Part shown: piece by piece, positions 1-6,391 of the stretch
Layout of the letters: the number at the start of each line of letters is the position of its first letter
Position numbering within the stretch: position 1 is the stretch's first letter
The notes under the pieces: generated by a model
What the model was told of the DNA's origin: nothing
Databases searched by the model: none
What the model saw: only the letters and a program-made list of their open reading frames with translations
Translations under genes and position numbers: made by a program
Assembly (NCBI GenBank): GCA_038256935.1
Contig: JBBSJV010000021.1
Coordinates: 1-15,923, forward strand
DNA: 15,923 nt
Origin: JBBSJV01 sp038256935
GTDB lineage: Bacteria > Patescibacteriota > JACMRA01
Reading direction: 5' to 3'

Positions 1-1
1 C

Positions 2-121
2 TCACAGATACGCTACTACAATACAAGGAGACTGCATACAACTCATAGAATGGCGCCAGTTCAAAAGAGAAAACAATACTATGAATCAACTAAGTTCAAA
101 AGTTTGGAAAAAGTTGTCTAA
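2..121 (+). CDS. C-terminal fragment of an IS transposase (integrase-core family)
   Basis: The reading frame is open from the left edge to a TAA at 119-121, giving 39 residues. It contains RYYNTRRLHTTHRMAPVQ, which fits the Y-N-x-x-R-x-H-x(6)-P pattern near the C-terminus of DDE integrase-core transposases of the IS3/IS481 type. These enzymes cut and rejoin DNA at the element's ends. The catalytic D, D and E residues would lie upstream, outside the window, so it is not possible to say whether the gene is intact. The sequence just after the stop (131-139) ends in a CTTGACA string that could be the right end of the element. The family assignment rests on one short motif. Confidence 0.6.
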   Translation, partial: SQIRYYNTRRLHTTHRMAPVQKRKQYYESTKFKSLEKVV

Positions 122-133
122 AGAATGGGGATC

Positions 134-167
134 TTGACAAAATTAAGTTTTTAAAGTAAGATATAAT
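134..167 (+). promoter_or_regulatory. Possible promoter of the 172-627 gene, with -35 box in a putative IS end
   Basis: A perfect -10 box, TATAAT, lies at 162-167, four bases before the ATG at 172. A perfect -35 box, TTGACA, lies at 134-139. The 22-base spacer is longer than the usual 16-19, so the two boxes may not work as a pair. The -10 is the better supported half. If it is used, transcription starts on or inside the ATG and the mRNA is leaderless. Confidence 0.35.
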
Positions 168-171
168 ACAT

Positions 172-627
172 ATGAGTGAAATACTTCAGATGGAGGATCC
201 AAACAGAAGAGTCTTTTATCATGATTTGCACCCTTTTACAGAGGCTCAAACAAACAAACAACTGGCTCAACAATATATTAATTTGTTTTCAAATAATGGT
301 TATGTTTGGTTTTCCGATATACAAACAAATACAAAAACTTTAGTATTTCATAAAAACAAAAATGGAAATATTGAAAGTAAGATATTAGAGCAAATTTCAA
401 ACGCAGGACTTAGTGATAATATAATTTGTTGTTTCCCAGAAACGTTAAGTGAAGATATCGCATCAAAACATTTCTTTAATGGTGCACAAGGTATGGTTAG
501 AAGTAGATTCGTAACAAGAAGTGACGACTCCTTGTCTGTTTACTTTTTTATGGATTCCCAAAAAAGGCCATTTAGTGGATTTATGCGGCAAAAAAAGCTT
601 AAAACTTTTACTGATTTTAACATTTAA
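172..627 (+). CDS. Hypothetical soluble protein, 151 aa
   Basis: No family is recognised. The protein has no signal peptide or membrane segment and appears cytoplasmic. It has a polar N-terminus, a hydrophobic and aromatic stretch near residues 36-52 (INLFSNNGYVWFSDI), a CC pair near residue 86, and a basic C-terminus rich in K, R and F. The ATG at 172 is chosen because a perfect TATAAT sits four bases upstream and no Shine-Dalgarno motif is visible, a layout that fits leaderless translation. The gene stands alone: an IS fragment lies upstream and the next gene to the right is convergent. It could be cargo brought in with the insertion sequence, but nothing in the sequence shows that directly. 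Confidence 0.7.
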   Translation: MSEILQMEDPNRRVFYHDLHPFTEAQTNKQLAQQYINLFSNNGYVWFSDIQTNTKTLVFHKNKNGNIESKILEQISNAGLSDNIICCFPETLSEDIASKHFFNGAQGMVRSRFVTRSDDSLSVYFFMDSQKRPFSGFMRQKKLKTFTDFNI

Positions 628-654
628 TAATCGATATCATTAGGTTTATACTAT

Positions 655-732
655 ATGGCATTAAAGCTTTTTGAGCTTAAAAATGATCAAGAAGGAGCTA
701 ACGCCCTCGCTATCTGTCGAGTTAAGGTTTAG
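655..732 (+). CDS. Possible short reading frame, 25 aa
   Basis: An ATG at 655 opens a 25-codon frame ending with TAG at 730-732, directly beside the 3' end of the leftward membrane gene. The peptide (MALKLFELKNDQEGANALAI and five more residues) is well mixed in composition and could be a gene remnant. There is no Shine-Dalgarno motif and no convincing promoter at the right distance. The frame may well be chance. Confidence 0.15.
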   Translation: MALKLFELKNDQEGANALAICRVKV

Positions 733-733
733 A

Positions 734-1528
734 TTAAACTTTTAAATCTGAAATTTTGTTTGTAATGCTCTTCTGGCTTGAAGAGATATAGAAAAGCCCT
801 GCTGAAATTGCAAATAGCACTCCGAAAAACCCATTTACTGCTACTACCTCAAACAAAGAGCTACCTAGAAGATTCTGCCAGCCTAGAGCTATTGCAATAA
901 TTGTTATGAAAATCAAAAGCCCTGTTATACTAGACATCGCAACAGCCATGGACTTTGGCTTAAACTTTGCTAGTATTGAAGTAATGATTAAGGCTACAAA
1001 TACTCCGTAATATACCAGATTTGCAGGTTCCCCAACGCTACCAATAAGACTAACTGCTGAGACAGAAACCAGCATAAAAGCTGCTGTAAATACACTCACA
1101 ATTGGGCCAAGTCTGTAATACAAATTATTTGATTTTTTACTCACAAGCTCTATTGTCGAAAATACAAAAGCTAAAATAAGACCTGCAGCTAAAAAATCAA
1201 AAGCGGTCCAGTTTACATTGCCTCCCGATTGCATAGCAACAAATGGAATGGATAAAACTGCAAGGGTAATAAGTCCTGACCTGATAATTGATATATAGTT
1301 CATATGATAAAATGTTATATTTTCTTTGAGAATATTAATAAAAATCTCGAGATAAACCCCAAAAGCAAAGCTCAAAATATTGCCATTTTGTGAGGTTTTC
1401 TCAAGCAATAAATCTTTAAAGGTTTCCTTCATTTCCACCGCAAATCTGTTGTAAAAATCTTTAGGATACATCACAAGCAGCCAAGCATAAAGGCTTTCGA
1501 GTAATTTATTTTGTTTGTTTGGATTCAT
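734..1528 (-). CDS. Six-helix membrane protein cotranscribed with a PadR regulator
   Basis: This 264-residue protein has a soluble N-terminal region (1-75) followed by about six hydrophobic segments near 80-100, 108-128, 141-164, 171-187, 194-217 and 226-249. The N-terminus carries YPKDFYNRFAVEM (21-33), a motif resembling the small helical domain found at the start of many membrane proteins encoded beside PadR genes (form Y-P-x-x-F-x-x-R-[YF]-x-x-E-M). The start codon follows the PadR stop as TAG-T-ATG, so translation is probably coupled and the two genes form one operon. The protein is likely what PadR controls. The transported substrate, if any, is unknown: no ATPase or transporter signature is visible. 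A sensory or export-related role is possible. Confidence 0.75.
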   Translation of the reverse strand: MNPNKQNKLLESLYAWLLVMYPKDFYNRFAVEMKETFKDLLLEKTSQNGNILSFAFGVYLEIFINILKENITFYHMNYISIIRSGLITLAVLSIPFVAMQSGGNVNWTAFDFLAAGLILAFVFSTIELVSKKSNNLYYRLGPIVSVFTAAFMLVSVSAVSLIGSVGEPANLVYYGVFVALIITSILAKFKPKSMAVAMSSITGLLIFITIIAIALGWQNLLGSSLFEVVAVNGFFGVLFAISAGLFYISSSQKSITNKISDLKV

Positions 1529-1529
1529 A

Positions 1530-1889
1530 CTAAATAATTTGTAGTTTAACTCCTGCTAATTTGATTTTTTTAGCTCTTTTTATAATTTGCCTGAGCCTTG
1601 AAATCTCAGTTTGTAATAAGGTTGTGCCTGAGCTAGTAATAGTATAATAAATCCTTCTCTCGCCGTCTTTTGACTCCAATTCATCAGGCTCTGCTTCACA
1701 GATAAGCCCAGCTTCTATCATACGAGAAATCGAACCATAAAGAGTCCCTGGACCCATTGTTACCACACCTTCAGAATCCATTTCCACCTGCTTCATAATC
1801 CCATAGCCGTGACGGTTTTGCGTACTCAAAGCAAGTAATATATGAAAGACTGCGGGTGTAAGTGGTGATTTATAAACGTTTCCTGCCAT
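1530..1889 (-). CDS. PadR-family transcriptional repressor, 119 aa
   Basis: PadR proteins are dimeric winged-helix repressors that usually control nearby membrane or efflux genes. The sequence shows the family core: SPLTPAVFHILLALS in the first helix (8-22), HGYGIMKQVE (27-36), the MGPGTLYGSISRMIEAGLI segment (45-63) forming the recognition helix, and the wing GERRIYYTITSSG (76-88). The length of about 119 residues is typical for the short PadR type with a reduced C-terminal dimerisation helix. It is the first gene of a two-gene leftward operon with the membrane protein. A strong promoter with an embedded palindrome lies directly upstream, which suggests autorepression. The ATG is placed where a leaderless transcript would begin. 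Confidence 0.92.
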   Translation of the reverse strand: MAGNVYKSPLTPAVFHILLALSTQNRHGYGIMKQVEMDSEGVVTMGPGTLYGSISRMIEAGLICEAEPDELESKDGERRIYYTITSSGTTLLQTEISRLRQIIKRAKKIKLAGVKLQII

Positions 1890-1895
1890 GACACA

Positions 1896-1924
1896 ATTAT
1901 ATATCCACTACGGATATATGTCAA
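1896..1924 (-). promoter_or_regulatory. Consensus promoter of the padR operon, probably leaderless
   Basis: Read leftward, a perfect -35 TTGACA (1919-1924) is followed by a 17-base spacer and a perfect -10 TATAAT (1896-1901). Only six bases separate the -10 from the ATG at 1889-1887, so the start of transcription should fall on or next to the A of the start codon. No Shine-Dalgarno motif is present. This is the clearest promoter in the window. Confidence 0.8.
1899..1919. promoter_or_regulatory. Palindromic operator, probably the PadR binding site
   Basis: ATATATCC and GGATATAT form a perfect 8-base inverted repeat separated by five bases. It fills the spacer and touches both the -35 and -10 boxes, so a bound repressor would block RNA polymerase. 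PadR regulators commonly bind palindromes over their own promoters. The assignment to this PadR rests on position. Confidence 0.65.
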
Positions 1925-1940
1925 GTTATTTGCTTTAAAC

Positions 1941-2039
1941 GTGGCAACACAAATGATCTGGGCAGTACCGCTTTTTACTTCGGTAGTTTTATCTTTGTTT
2001 GCGGCTTGGATGTTTGTGGGGTTTGGTGCAGGTAATTAA
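1941..2039 (+). CDS. Possible 32-aa membrane peptide or gene remnant
   Basis: A frame opening with GTG at 1941 (or ATG at 1953) runs to TAA at 2037-2039. It encodes a single strongly hydrophobic segment (WAVPLFTSVVLSLFAAWMFV, then GFGAGN). It lies in the otherwise empty gap upstream of padR, pointing the other way. It could be a single-pass small protein or the tail of a lost membrane gene. No Shine-Dalgarno motif or clear promoter supports it. Confidence 0.2.
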   Translation: MATQMIWAVPLFTSVVLSLFAAWMFVGFGAGN

Positions 2040-2065
2040 AATAAGCTTAACCTGAGTTGGGATAT

Positions 2066-2389
2066 TTAAAGACTAATGAAATTAACTTCGAGATTCATGT
2101 CTCCGTTGTGAACCACAAAGTCAGATACCTGTAAAACCTTGTCGTATAAATCATCACCTATTTGTCTTTCAAGGGCTATTTTTCCAGTTAGGGCGTTACC
2201 GAGAAAAAAATCAAAATCGCTGTGAAATCTAGCTTCAACGATTCCACCCTCAGATTCGGACCTGTATCTGAAAGTATTTTCTTTGTTCTTGTTGTACAAA
2301 CTTGTAATTAATTGAACTTTTTGTTCTTGAGTTAATTCATGTACTATTCCCATTCTATCTGCAGATGCTTGTGATCCATTTAATGACAT
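2066..2389 (-). CDS. Hypothetical small soluble protein, 107 aa
   Basis: No family is recognised. The protein is hydrophilic with no signal peptide. It has a predicted helix with the LTQEQKVQLITSLYNKNKEN stretch (19-38) and a C-terminal half of alternating polar and hydrophobic residues that looks like beta strands (EARFHSDFDFFLG, VVHNGDMNLEVNFISL). It lies 32 bases downstream of the secreted-protein gene on the same strand, so the two are probably cotranscribed. Pairing of an exported protein with a small cytoplasmic partner is seen in toxin-immunity and chaperone-client pairs, but no motif supports either role here. An AT-rich TATATT lies just before the ATG and could give a separate promoter. 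Confidence 0.65.
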   Translation of the reverse strand: MSLNGSQASADRMGIVHELTQEQKVQLITSLYNKNKENTFRYRSESEGGIVEARFHSDFDFFLGNALTGKIALERQIGDDLYDKVLQVSDFVVHNGDMNLEVNFISL

Positions 2390-2421
2390 ATAAATATATT
2401 TTTAAGTTTATTTAAAGTTAA

Positions 2422-2934
2422 CTAAAAACTTGGTTTAAGATACGAAATCTGTGTTTCAGTCTCGTTACTAGCTAATGGTACTAATTCGTCGCAACCACCT
2501 CTCGATGTGTTGGTCATAAGCTCTGGAACTCCATTTTGTACCACATATCCAAAAGTAGGTATGTCGCCATAACCGCTTATGGGACTAGTATCAGTAATTC
2601 TATAAAGACGAGGCTGACTCTCATCATCAAAATAAACTCTGATGCTAAGAGTAGAGTTTTGACTTAATTCGACATTATAAAGATGATCAGTACCATCAAC
2701 TATAGGAATTAAACCATTTATCATATTCAAGACTTGTTTATGATAACTCAATAATTGGTCTTGAGTGATTTCTTCAACCCCTCCACAAGCCATTAATAAT
2801 TCTATCTGTTGATTTGGGATTGGTTGTGCGATTTCAGTTGTTTCTGCTAGCGCTTTTGGTGCATAAGAAATCATTGCAGTTGTAGTAATTGCAGCTAGCA
2901 CTTGAAGTCCTGTTTTAATTTTGTGAATTTCCAT
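2422..2934 (-). CDS. Secreted hypothetical protein with Sec signal peptide, 170 aa
   Basis: The start is placed at the ATG at 2934 because the protein then begins with a textbook signal peptide. It has a basic N-region (MEIHKIKTG), a hydrophobic core (residues 9-25) and an A-L-A site, with cleavage expected after residue 30. An upstream in-frame ATG at 3024 would bury this signal and is not used. The mature part of about 140 residues is acidic and contains only two cysteines, at 50 and 148, which could form one disulphide outside the cell. No lipobox, anchor or catalytic motif is visible. It is followed after 32 bases by the 107-aa gene. A promoter candidate is present upstream. Function is unknown. 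Confidence 0.7.
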   Translation of the reverse strand: MEIHKIKTGLQVLAAITTTAMISYAPKALAETTEIAQPIPNQQIELLMACGGVEEITQDQLLSYHKQVLNMINGLIPIVDGTDHLYNVELSQNSTLSIRVYFDDESQPRLYRITDTSPISGYGDIPTFGYVVQNGVPELMTNTSRGGCDELVPLASNETETQISYLKPSF

Positions 2935-2944
2935 ATATTTAATC

Positions 2945-2973
2945 TCTTTAGCACACTGTTGTGGTTGTGTCAA
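2945..2973 (-). promoter_or_regulatory. Candidate promoter of the secreted-protein operon
   Basis: Read leftward, TTGACA (2968-2973) is followed by a 17-base spacer and TAAAGA (2945-2950). The -35 is perfect but the -10 matches the consensus only partly. Ten bases separate the -10 from the ATG at 2934, so the leader would be a few bases at most. Its position supports the 2934 start over the one at 3024. Confidence 0.4.
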
Positions 2974-3042
2974 GATAGAATATGTGAGATATTTAAGTTT
3001 CTCATATATGAACAGGTTTTGCACTTTTATATTTTATTTTTA

Positions 3043-3071
3043 TTGCTTGTATTTATTTTGTATGCTACAAA
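3043..3071 (+). promoter_or_regulatory. Candidate leaderless promoter of the 3078 gene
   Basis: TTGCTT (3043-3048), a 17-base spacer, then TACAAA (3066-3071), with six bases left before the ATG. The boxes are imperfect. However, the same TTGCTT -35, 17-base spacer and six-base gap recur upstream of the 7947 gene, which raises confidence. Confidence 0.45.
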
Positions 3072-3077
3072 ATCCTC

Positions 3078-3344
3078 ATGGAACATCAAGATCTTTCAAA
3101 AGATTTTAAACCTCATGATTTGAGTTCTGAGCAGATGAGCTTGCTATTTTCTGAACGACAAAAGTATAATGATTATAGAGTTAGACTTATAGATCAAGAG
3201 CGAGGTAAAATGGATAGTCTTTTGAGGTATGGTAACAGTGGAGTTCGTTCAATTGTATCAGAAAGCAGAGGGTTGGAACTAGCTCAAGTGAATCTAATCT
3301 TGAATTGTATAAATAATATTTTAGGGATTCCCAGCGACAACTAA
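3078..3344 (+). CDS. Hypothetical small helical protein, 88 aa
   Basis: No family is recognised. The protein is charged and predicted mostly helical, with segments near 15-45 (LSSEQMSLLFSERQKYNDY and on) and 63-83 (ESRGLELAQVNLILNCINNI). It has no signal peptide or membrane span. The start at 3078 is chosen because a promoter-like sequence ends six bases upstream. A longer overlapping frame beginning near 2902 covers the divergent promoter region and is not credible. The gene is transcribed away from the secreted-protein operon and shares its intergenic region. A copy of the 70-base repeat begins seven bases after its stop codon. Confidence 0.6.
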   Translation: MEHQDLSKDFKPHDLSSEQMSLLFSERQKYNDYRVRLIDQERGKMDSLLRYGNSGVRSIVSESRGLELAQVNLILNCINNILGIPSDN

Positions 3345-3350
3345 ATTATG

Positions 3351-3420
3351 TATATGTTACAAAAACGGGTTTTTTGTTATATAGTTGTAGGTAAATGTTG
3401 TATCGTGTGATATTAGAAGA
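3351..3420. repeat. 70-base diverged repeat, copy A
   Basis: By hand alignment without gaps this matches 7481-7550 at about 52 of 70 positions. The best conserved part is the dyad ACAAAAA (3358-3364) and TTTTTGT (3370-3376) with a different 5-base loop from the other copy, followed by TATA and a later AAATGTT. Copy B covers the fic promoter and start codon. In copy A the matching -35, -10 and ATG positions are degraded, so it may be a relic promoter or a copy of a short dispersed element. Confidence 0.6.
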
Positions 3421-3498
3421 AGTACCTCAAAATTTTTATATTTAGGAACTAACAGTTGTATTGTTGTCATTGTTGTAAATATATGTTAATGAATAAAT

Positions 3499-3939
3499 AT
3501 GGACGCACTACCACCTTCAGTATCACAAGTATCAAATATAGCACTACCAGATAGTGCTGATCTATATACTCCCGAACAAGAAATAGCTACAGATACACAT
3601 ATTTGCTGGTTTGCACCTGGAACTTATCCAGTTGATACAGATCCTGTAAACACTTGGGCAAGTTTTGATTGTACTGTTGGATCTAGAGAAACTACAATTC
3701 TACTTAATCAAGAGACCTTTGATGCAATGGTACAAGCTATGATAGATAATCGCGACCCAATTACGATCAGTTATGAAAATGGAAAAGTTTTATCCATACG
3801 AAGAACACCAAATGGAGGTTATAATTTCTGGATGAAAGCAATATTAGTTAGAAATACCCCATACAAATATGAAACCATCTATCCTGAACTTGCATTAGCT
3901 TATCAATATTTGAGAAAACTACACGGTGCTAAAGATTAA
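3499..3939 (+). CDS. Hypothetical soluble protein, 146 aa
   Basis: No family is recognised. The protein is acidic in its first half, with a W/F/P-rich stretch (ICWFAPGTYPVDTDP, near 34-48) and two cysteines (35 and 58). The middle region has alternating residues suggestive of beta strands (ITISYENGKVLSIRR, near 98-112). It ends with a helical basic tail (LALAYQYLRKLHGAKD). There is no signal peptide despite the serine and proline-rich N-terminus. A TATGTT-like -10 lies at 3482-3487, but no convincing -35 pairs with it. A weak intrinsic terminator follows. The gene converges with the Mrr-like gene on the other strand. Confidence 0.65.
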   Translation: MDALPPSVSQVSNIALPDSADLYTPEQEIATDTHICWFAPGTYPVDTDPVNTWASFDCTVGSRETTILLNQETFDAMVQAMIDNRDPITISYENGKVLSIRRTPNGGYNFWMKAILVRNTPYKYETIYPELALAYQYLRKLHGAKD

Positions 3940-3961
3940 CAAACATATACTAAGCTTGTAA

Positions 3962-3996
3962 TATTGTATCACTGAGAATCATGCAATAGTTTTTTT
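3962..3996 (+). terminator. Weak intrinsic terminator after the 3499 gene
   Basis: TATTGTAT (3962-3969) can pair with ATGCAATA (3981-3988), an 8-base stem with one G-T wobble and an 11-base loop. A run of seven T residues follows at 3990-3996. The stem is AT-rich, so it would be a weak terminator. It sits 23 bases after the stop codon, in the convergent gap where one is expected. Confidence 0.4.
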
Positions 3997-4052
3997 GAAT
4001 TTTGGTTTCTATCTTTTGTAACTTGTAAACTAAGTAGAGAGTTGGTTTACAT

Positions 4053-4961
4053 CTACAACTCTTCAAAATAATCAGAATCTAAAGTCTTAAGTTCAATTAT
4101 CTTGCGAACCGATACACCTTGATTGTACTTATACATAAACTCTACTAATTGTTCCCCGTTAATAAGTATAATGTTTTCTTGTCTCGTTGCAATATAATCA
4201 TGTGAATTTTTAGTAAAATCAGATGTTGTTATAAACACTCCTTTTTGAGTCCCCGTCATTGCTCCAACAAACTTTTGAATATCAGGCCTTCCTACACTGC
4301 CCTCGTATTTTTTGGCTTGGACATAAATTCTTTCAAAACCTAGCTCATCGCCCTGAATTATTCCATCGATACCACCATCATTAGTGTATTGAGTATTAAA
4401 ACTAAATTCAGTTGTGCCATAACCCATAGAAACCAAGACCTTAACCACAAGCCTTTCAAACTGCAAAGGTGAAAGTAGTTTTATTTGATCTAAAATCTCT
4501 CCATAGGCTCTAGCTTTTATATTACTTACAGCTTGGTCCAAACTTTCATCAGGAGTTAGCTCTTCAGTTATTAGACTTTGTGTCGATTCTGATTTAGTTT
4601 TGGATCGTAATTCTGGGTTGTAAAATGGATCATTGAGAACATCTGGGTAAAGTTCAATGATTTTGTCAGGGTTTAGATTTGTTAAACCCATTTGTAAAGT
4701 ACCCATTCCTCTTTGTGTAATCTGGTGATAGCCACGTTTTGGAGAAGTCAGCAAACCTCCTTTTTTTAAGAAAGTACCCGCCCACCACACTCTGTCAGCA
4801 AATCTAGAATTTCCATTACTTACCGTTTCGGATCTTTCTTGAACTGTAAGATCAAATTCACTTGCAAGAATTTCAATGAATGTGTTACGGTGATAGACCT
4901 TCCCATCATTATAGTGATTTAAAAGAGGAAGCATGATTTGGTGGAATTTGGGTATCGGCAT
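4053..4961 (-). CDS. mrr: Mrr-like restriction endonuclease, 302 aa
   Basis: Mrr-family enzymes are DNA endonucleases, often type IV enzymes that cut modified DNA. The N-terminal part (1-95) resembles the Mrr winged-helix DNA-recognition domain: MPIPKFHQIMLPLLNHYNDG, with DRVWWAGTFLKKGGLLTSPKR and YHQITQRG further on. A linker (110-155) leads to the catalytic Mrr_cat domain (160-275). It has LSPLQFERLVVKVLVSMGYG (163-182), NDGGIDG with the likely catalytic D199, the QAK motif with Q215 and K217, and the following VFITTSDF strand (242-249). All key residues of the PD-(D/E)xK fold are present, so it should be active. It is the last gene of the Fic-HsdM-Mrr operon, four bases after hsdM. In this position it may replace HsdR as the nuclease. 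Confidence 0.9.
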   Translation of the reverse strand: MPIPKFHQIMLPLLNHYNDGKVYHRNTFIEILASEFDLTVQERSETVSNGNSRFADRVWWAGTFLKKGGLLTSPKRGYHQITQRGMGTLQMGLTNLNPDKIIELYPDVLNDPFYNPELRSKTKSESTQSLITEELTPDESLDQAVSNIKARAYGEILDQIKLLSPLQFERLVVKVLVSMGYGTTEFSFNTQYTNDGGIDGIIQGDELGFERIYVQAKKYEGSVGRPDIQKFVGAMTGTQKGVFITTSDFTKNSHDYIATRQENIILINGEQLVEFMYKYNQGVSVRKIIELKTLDSDYFEEL

Positions 4962-4965
4962 AATA

Positions 4966-6378
4966 TTAATTTAGAATTGATTGACTGGTATTTAAATTCT
5001 CTTTAATTTTTTGTATAATTTCGTTATAACTTAATTCCTTTTCTCCCTCGACAACAAATGGATTCTTGAAATCTAGATTGTAGTTTCTATCGATTATAGT
5101 TTGAATGTCCACTTTCCAGGCTTGTTCAGTTTCTTTACGATCTGCCCACCATGTTTTGCAGTCCTCAAAGTACTTGTCACTGATTGGTTTTGTTTTACCG
5201 TAAGATTTACTACCTTGTGGTGGCTGTATCTGGTAGTACCAGATCTCTTTGGTTGGTTTACCTTTTTCAAAAAAGATTAGGTTTGTGGAAATTGGGGTGT
5301 AGATGAAAGCTCCGCTTGGGATTTTGACTATGGTATGGACATTGCAGGTCTCTAATAATTCTTTCTTGAGTTTAGCCTGAGAACCGCCTCCAAAGAGTAT
5401 TCCATCAGGTAACACCAGCCCTGCCCTTCCATTGGATTTTAATAAATTCATTATCAGTATCAAAAACAAATCTGCTGTCTCTCGCGATCTCAAAGCCGGC
5501 GGGAAGTTCTTTTCTTCACCTTGTTTTACAACCCCTCCAAAGGGTGGGTTAGCTACAATTACATCAACTTTTTCTGCAAGTTTAATATCCTTGATAGGCT
5601 GCGATAATGAACTGTCTCGAGTAATTCCTACCGGGTTATCAACTCCATGCAGGATCATATTGGTCATACACAATAGATGAGCCATTTGTTTGATCTCTTT
5701 ACCTCGCAGGTTTTGTCCAAAAGTAGCCACATCTTCACTAGATGGGTTTTGCTCTCTCAGATGCTCAATGGTATTAACCAAAAAACCTCCGGTCCCGCAG
5801 GCAGGGTCAAGCACTATCTCACCGAGGCGAGGGTTAACCATCTGAACTATGAAGTTTGTAAGTGGTTTGGGCGTATAGAATTCGCCCGTTGCTTTGGAGC
5901 TAGAGAGATTGCTCAAGATATTTTCGTACACGTCATTGAGAATATGTCTGTCCTGGCTTTTATTGAAATCAAAGTTGTCATTGATGATATTAATAATTTG
6001 GCGAGTAAGGGTACCGCTTTTAGAAAAGTTAATCGCATCTTCAAAGACTTCTTTTACAATCCCAGTTTGCACGCTTACACTTGCATCAAGACTTTTGAGA
6101 TAAGGAAAAAGCTCGTTATTTATATAATTAAGAAGATTATCTCCCGTCAGCCCTTCACTGTCCCCTGCCCACGATCTCCACTGATGGCGAGTATCAATAG
6201 TTGGAGTATACGTAGCTCCATTAAGGCGAGCCTGCATCCCTTGCTCTGTCTCCTTATCATCCCAGACCTTGAGAAAGATCATCCACACCAGCTGTGGAAT
6301 ACGCTGAGCATCCCCGTCAAGGCCAGAGTCCTCCCGCATGATGTTTCGAATTTGTTTGATAATGTTAGTTGTGGACAT
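4966..6378 (-). CDS. hsdM: Type I-style N6-adenine DNA methyltransferase (HsdM-like), 470 aa
   Basis: HsdM proteins transfer a methyl group from S-adenosylmethionine to adenine N6. The N-terminal helical HsdM_N-type region spans about 1-145 and contains LVWMIFLKVWDDKE. The N6_Mtase domain follows: TGEFYTPKPL (164-173), SAM-binding motif I DPACGTGGF (191-199) and catalytic motif IV NPPF (277-280). The C-terminal NYNLDFKNPF (432-441) is usual for HsdM. The length is typical and the motifs are intact. HsdM normally needs an HsdS subunit to find its site, but no HsdS is encoded in the window: the gene is preceded by fic (13-base gap) and followed by the Mrr-like gene (4-base gap). Either the specificity subunit is elsewhere or this methylase works differently. 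Confidence 0.93.
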   Translation of the reverse strand: MSTTNIIKQIRNIMREDSGLDGDAQRIPQLVWMIFLKVWDDKETEQGMQARLNGATYTPTIDTRHQWRSWAGDSEGLTGDNLLNYINNELFPYLKSLDASVSVQTGIVKEVFEDAINFSKSGTLTRQIINIINDNFDFNKSQDRHILNDVYENILSNLSSSKATGEFYTPKPLTNFIVQMVNPRLGEIVLDPACGTGGFLVNTIEHLREQNPSSEDVATFGQNLRGKEIKQMAHLLCMTNMILHGVDNPVGITRDSSLSQPIKDIKLAEKVDVIVANPPFGGVVKQGEEKNFPPALRSRETADLFLILIMNLLKSNGRAGLVLPDGILFGGGSQAKLKKELLETCNVHTIVKIPSGAFIYTPISTNLIFFEKGKPTKEIWYYQIQPPQGSKSYGKTKPISDKYFEDCKTWWADRKETEQAWKVDIQTIIDRNYNLDFKNPFVVEGEKELSYNEIIQKIKENLNTSQSILN

Positions 6379-6391
6379 AGTGATATTAAGT

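Noticed and set aside
664..678. AAGCT and AGCTT inverted repeat between the 172 and 734 genes as a terminator
   Set aside because: Only a 5-base stem with no T-run following on the + strand; too weak to call.
2935..3024. N-terminal extension of the secreted protein from an ATG at 3024
   Set aside because: The extension would place the clear signal peptide internally and would cover the promoter candidate at 2945-2973.
2902..3123. Open frame of 73 codons on the + strand across the divergent promoter region
   Set aside because: It overlaps the secreted-protein start and the 3078 gene, and its F, L and I-rich sequence is what AT-rich non-coding DNA gives.
4038..4062. Inverted repeat AGAGTTG and CAACTCT at the convergent end of the mrr-like gene
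   Set aside because: A 7-base stem with an 11-base loop but no T-run on either strand, so it is not supported as a terminator.
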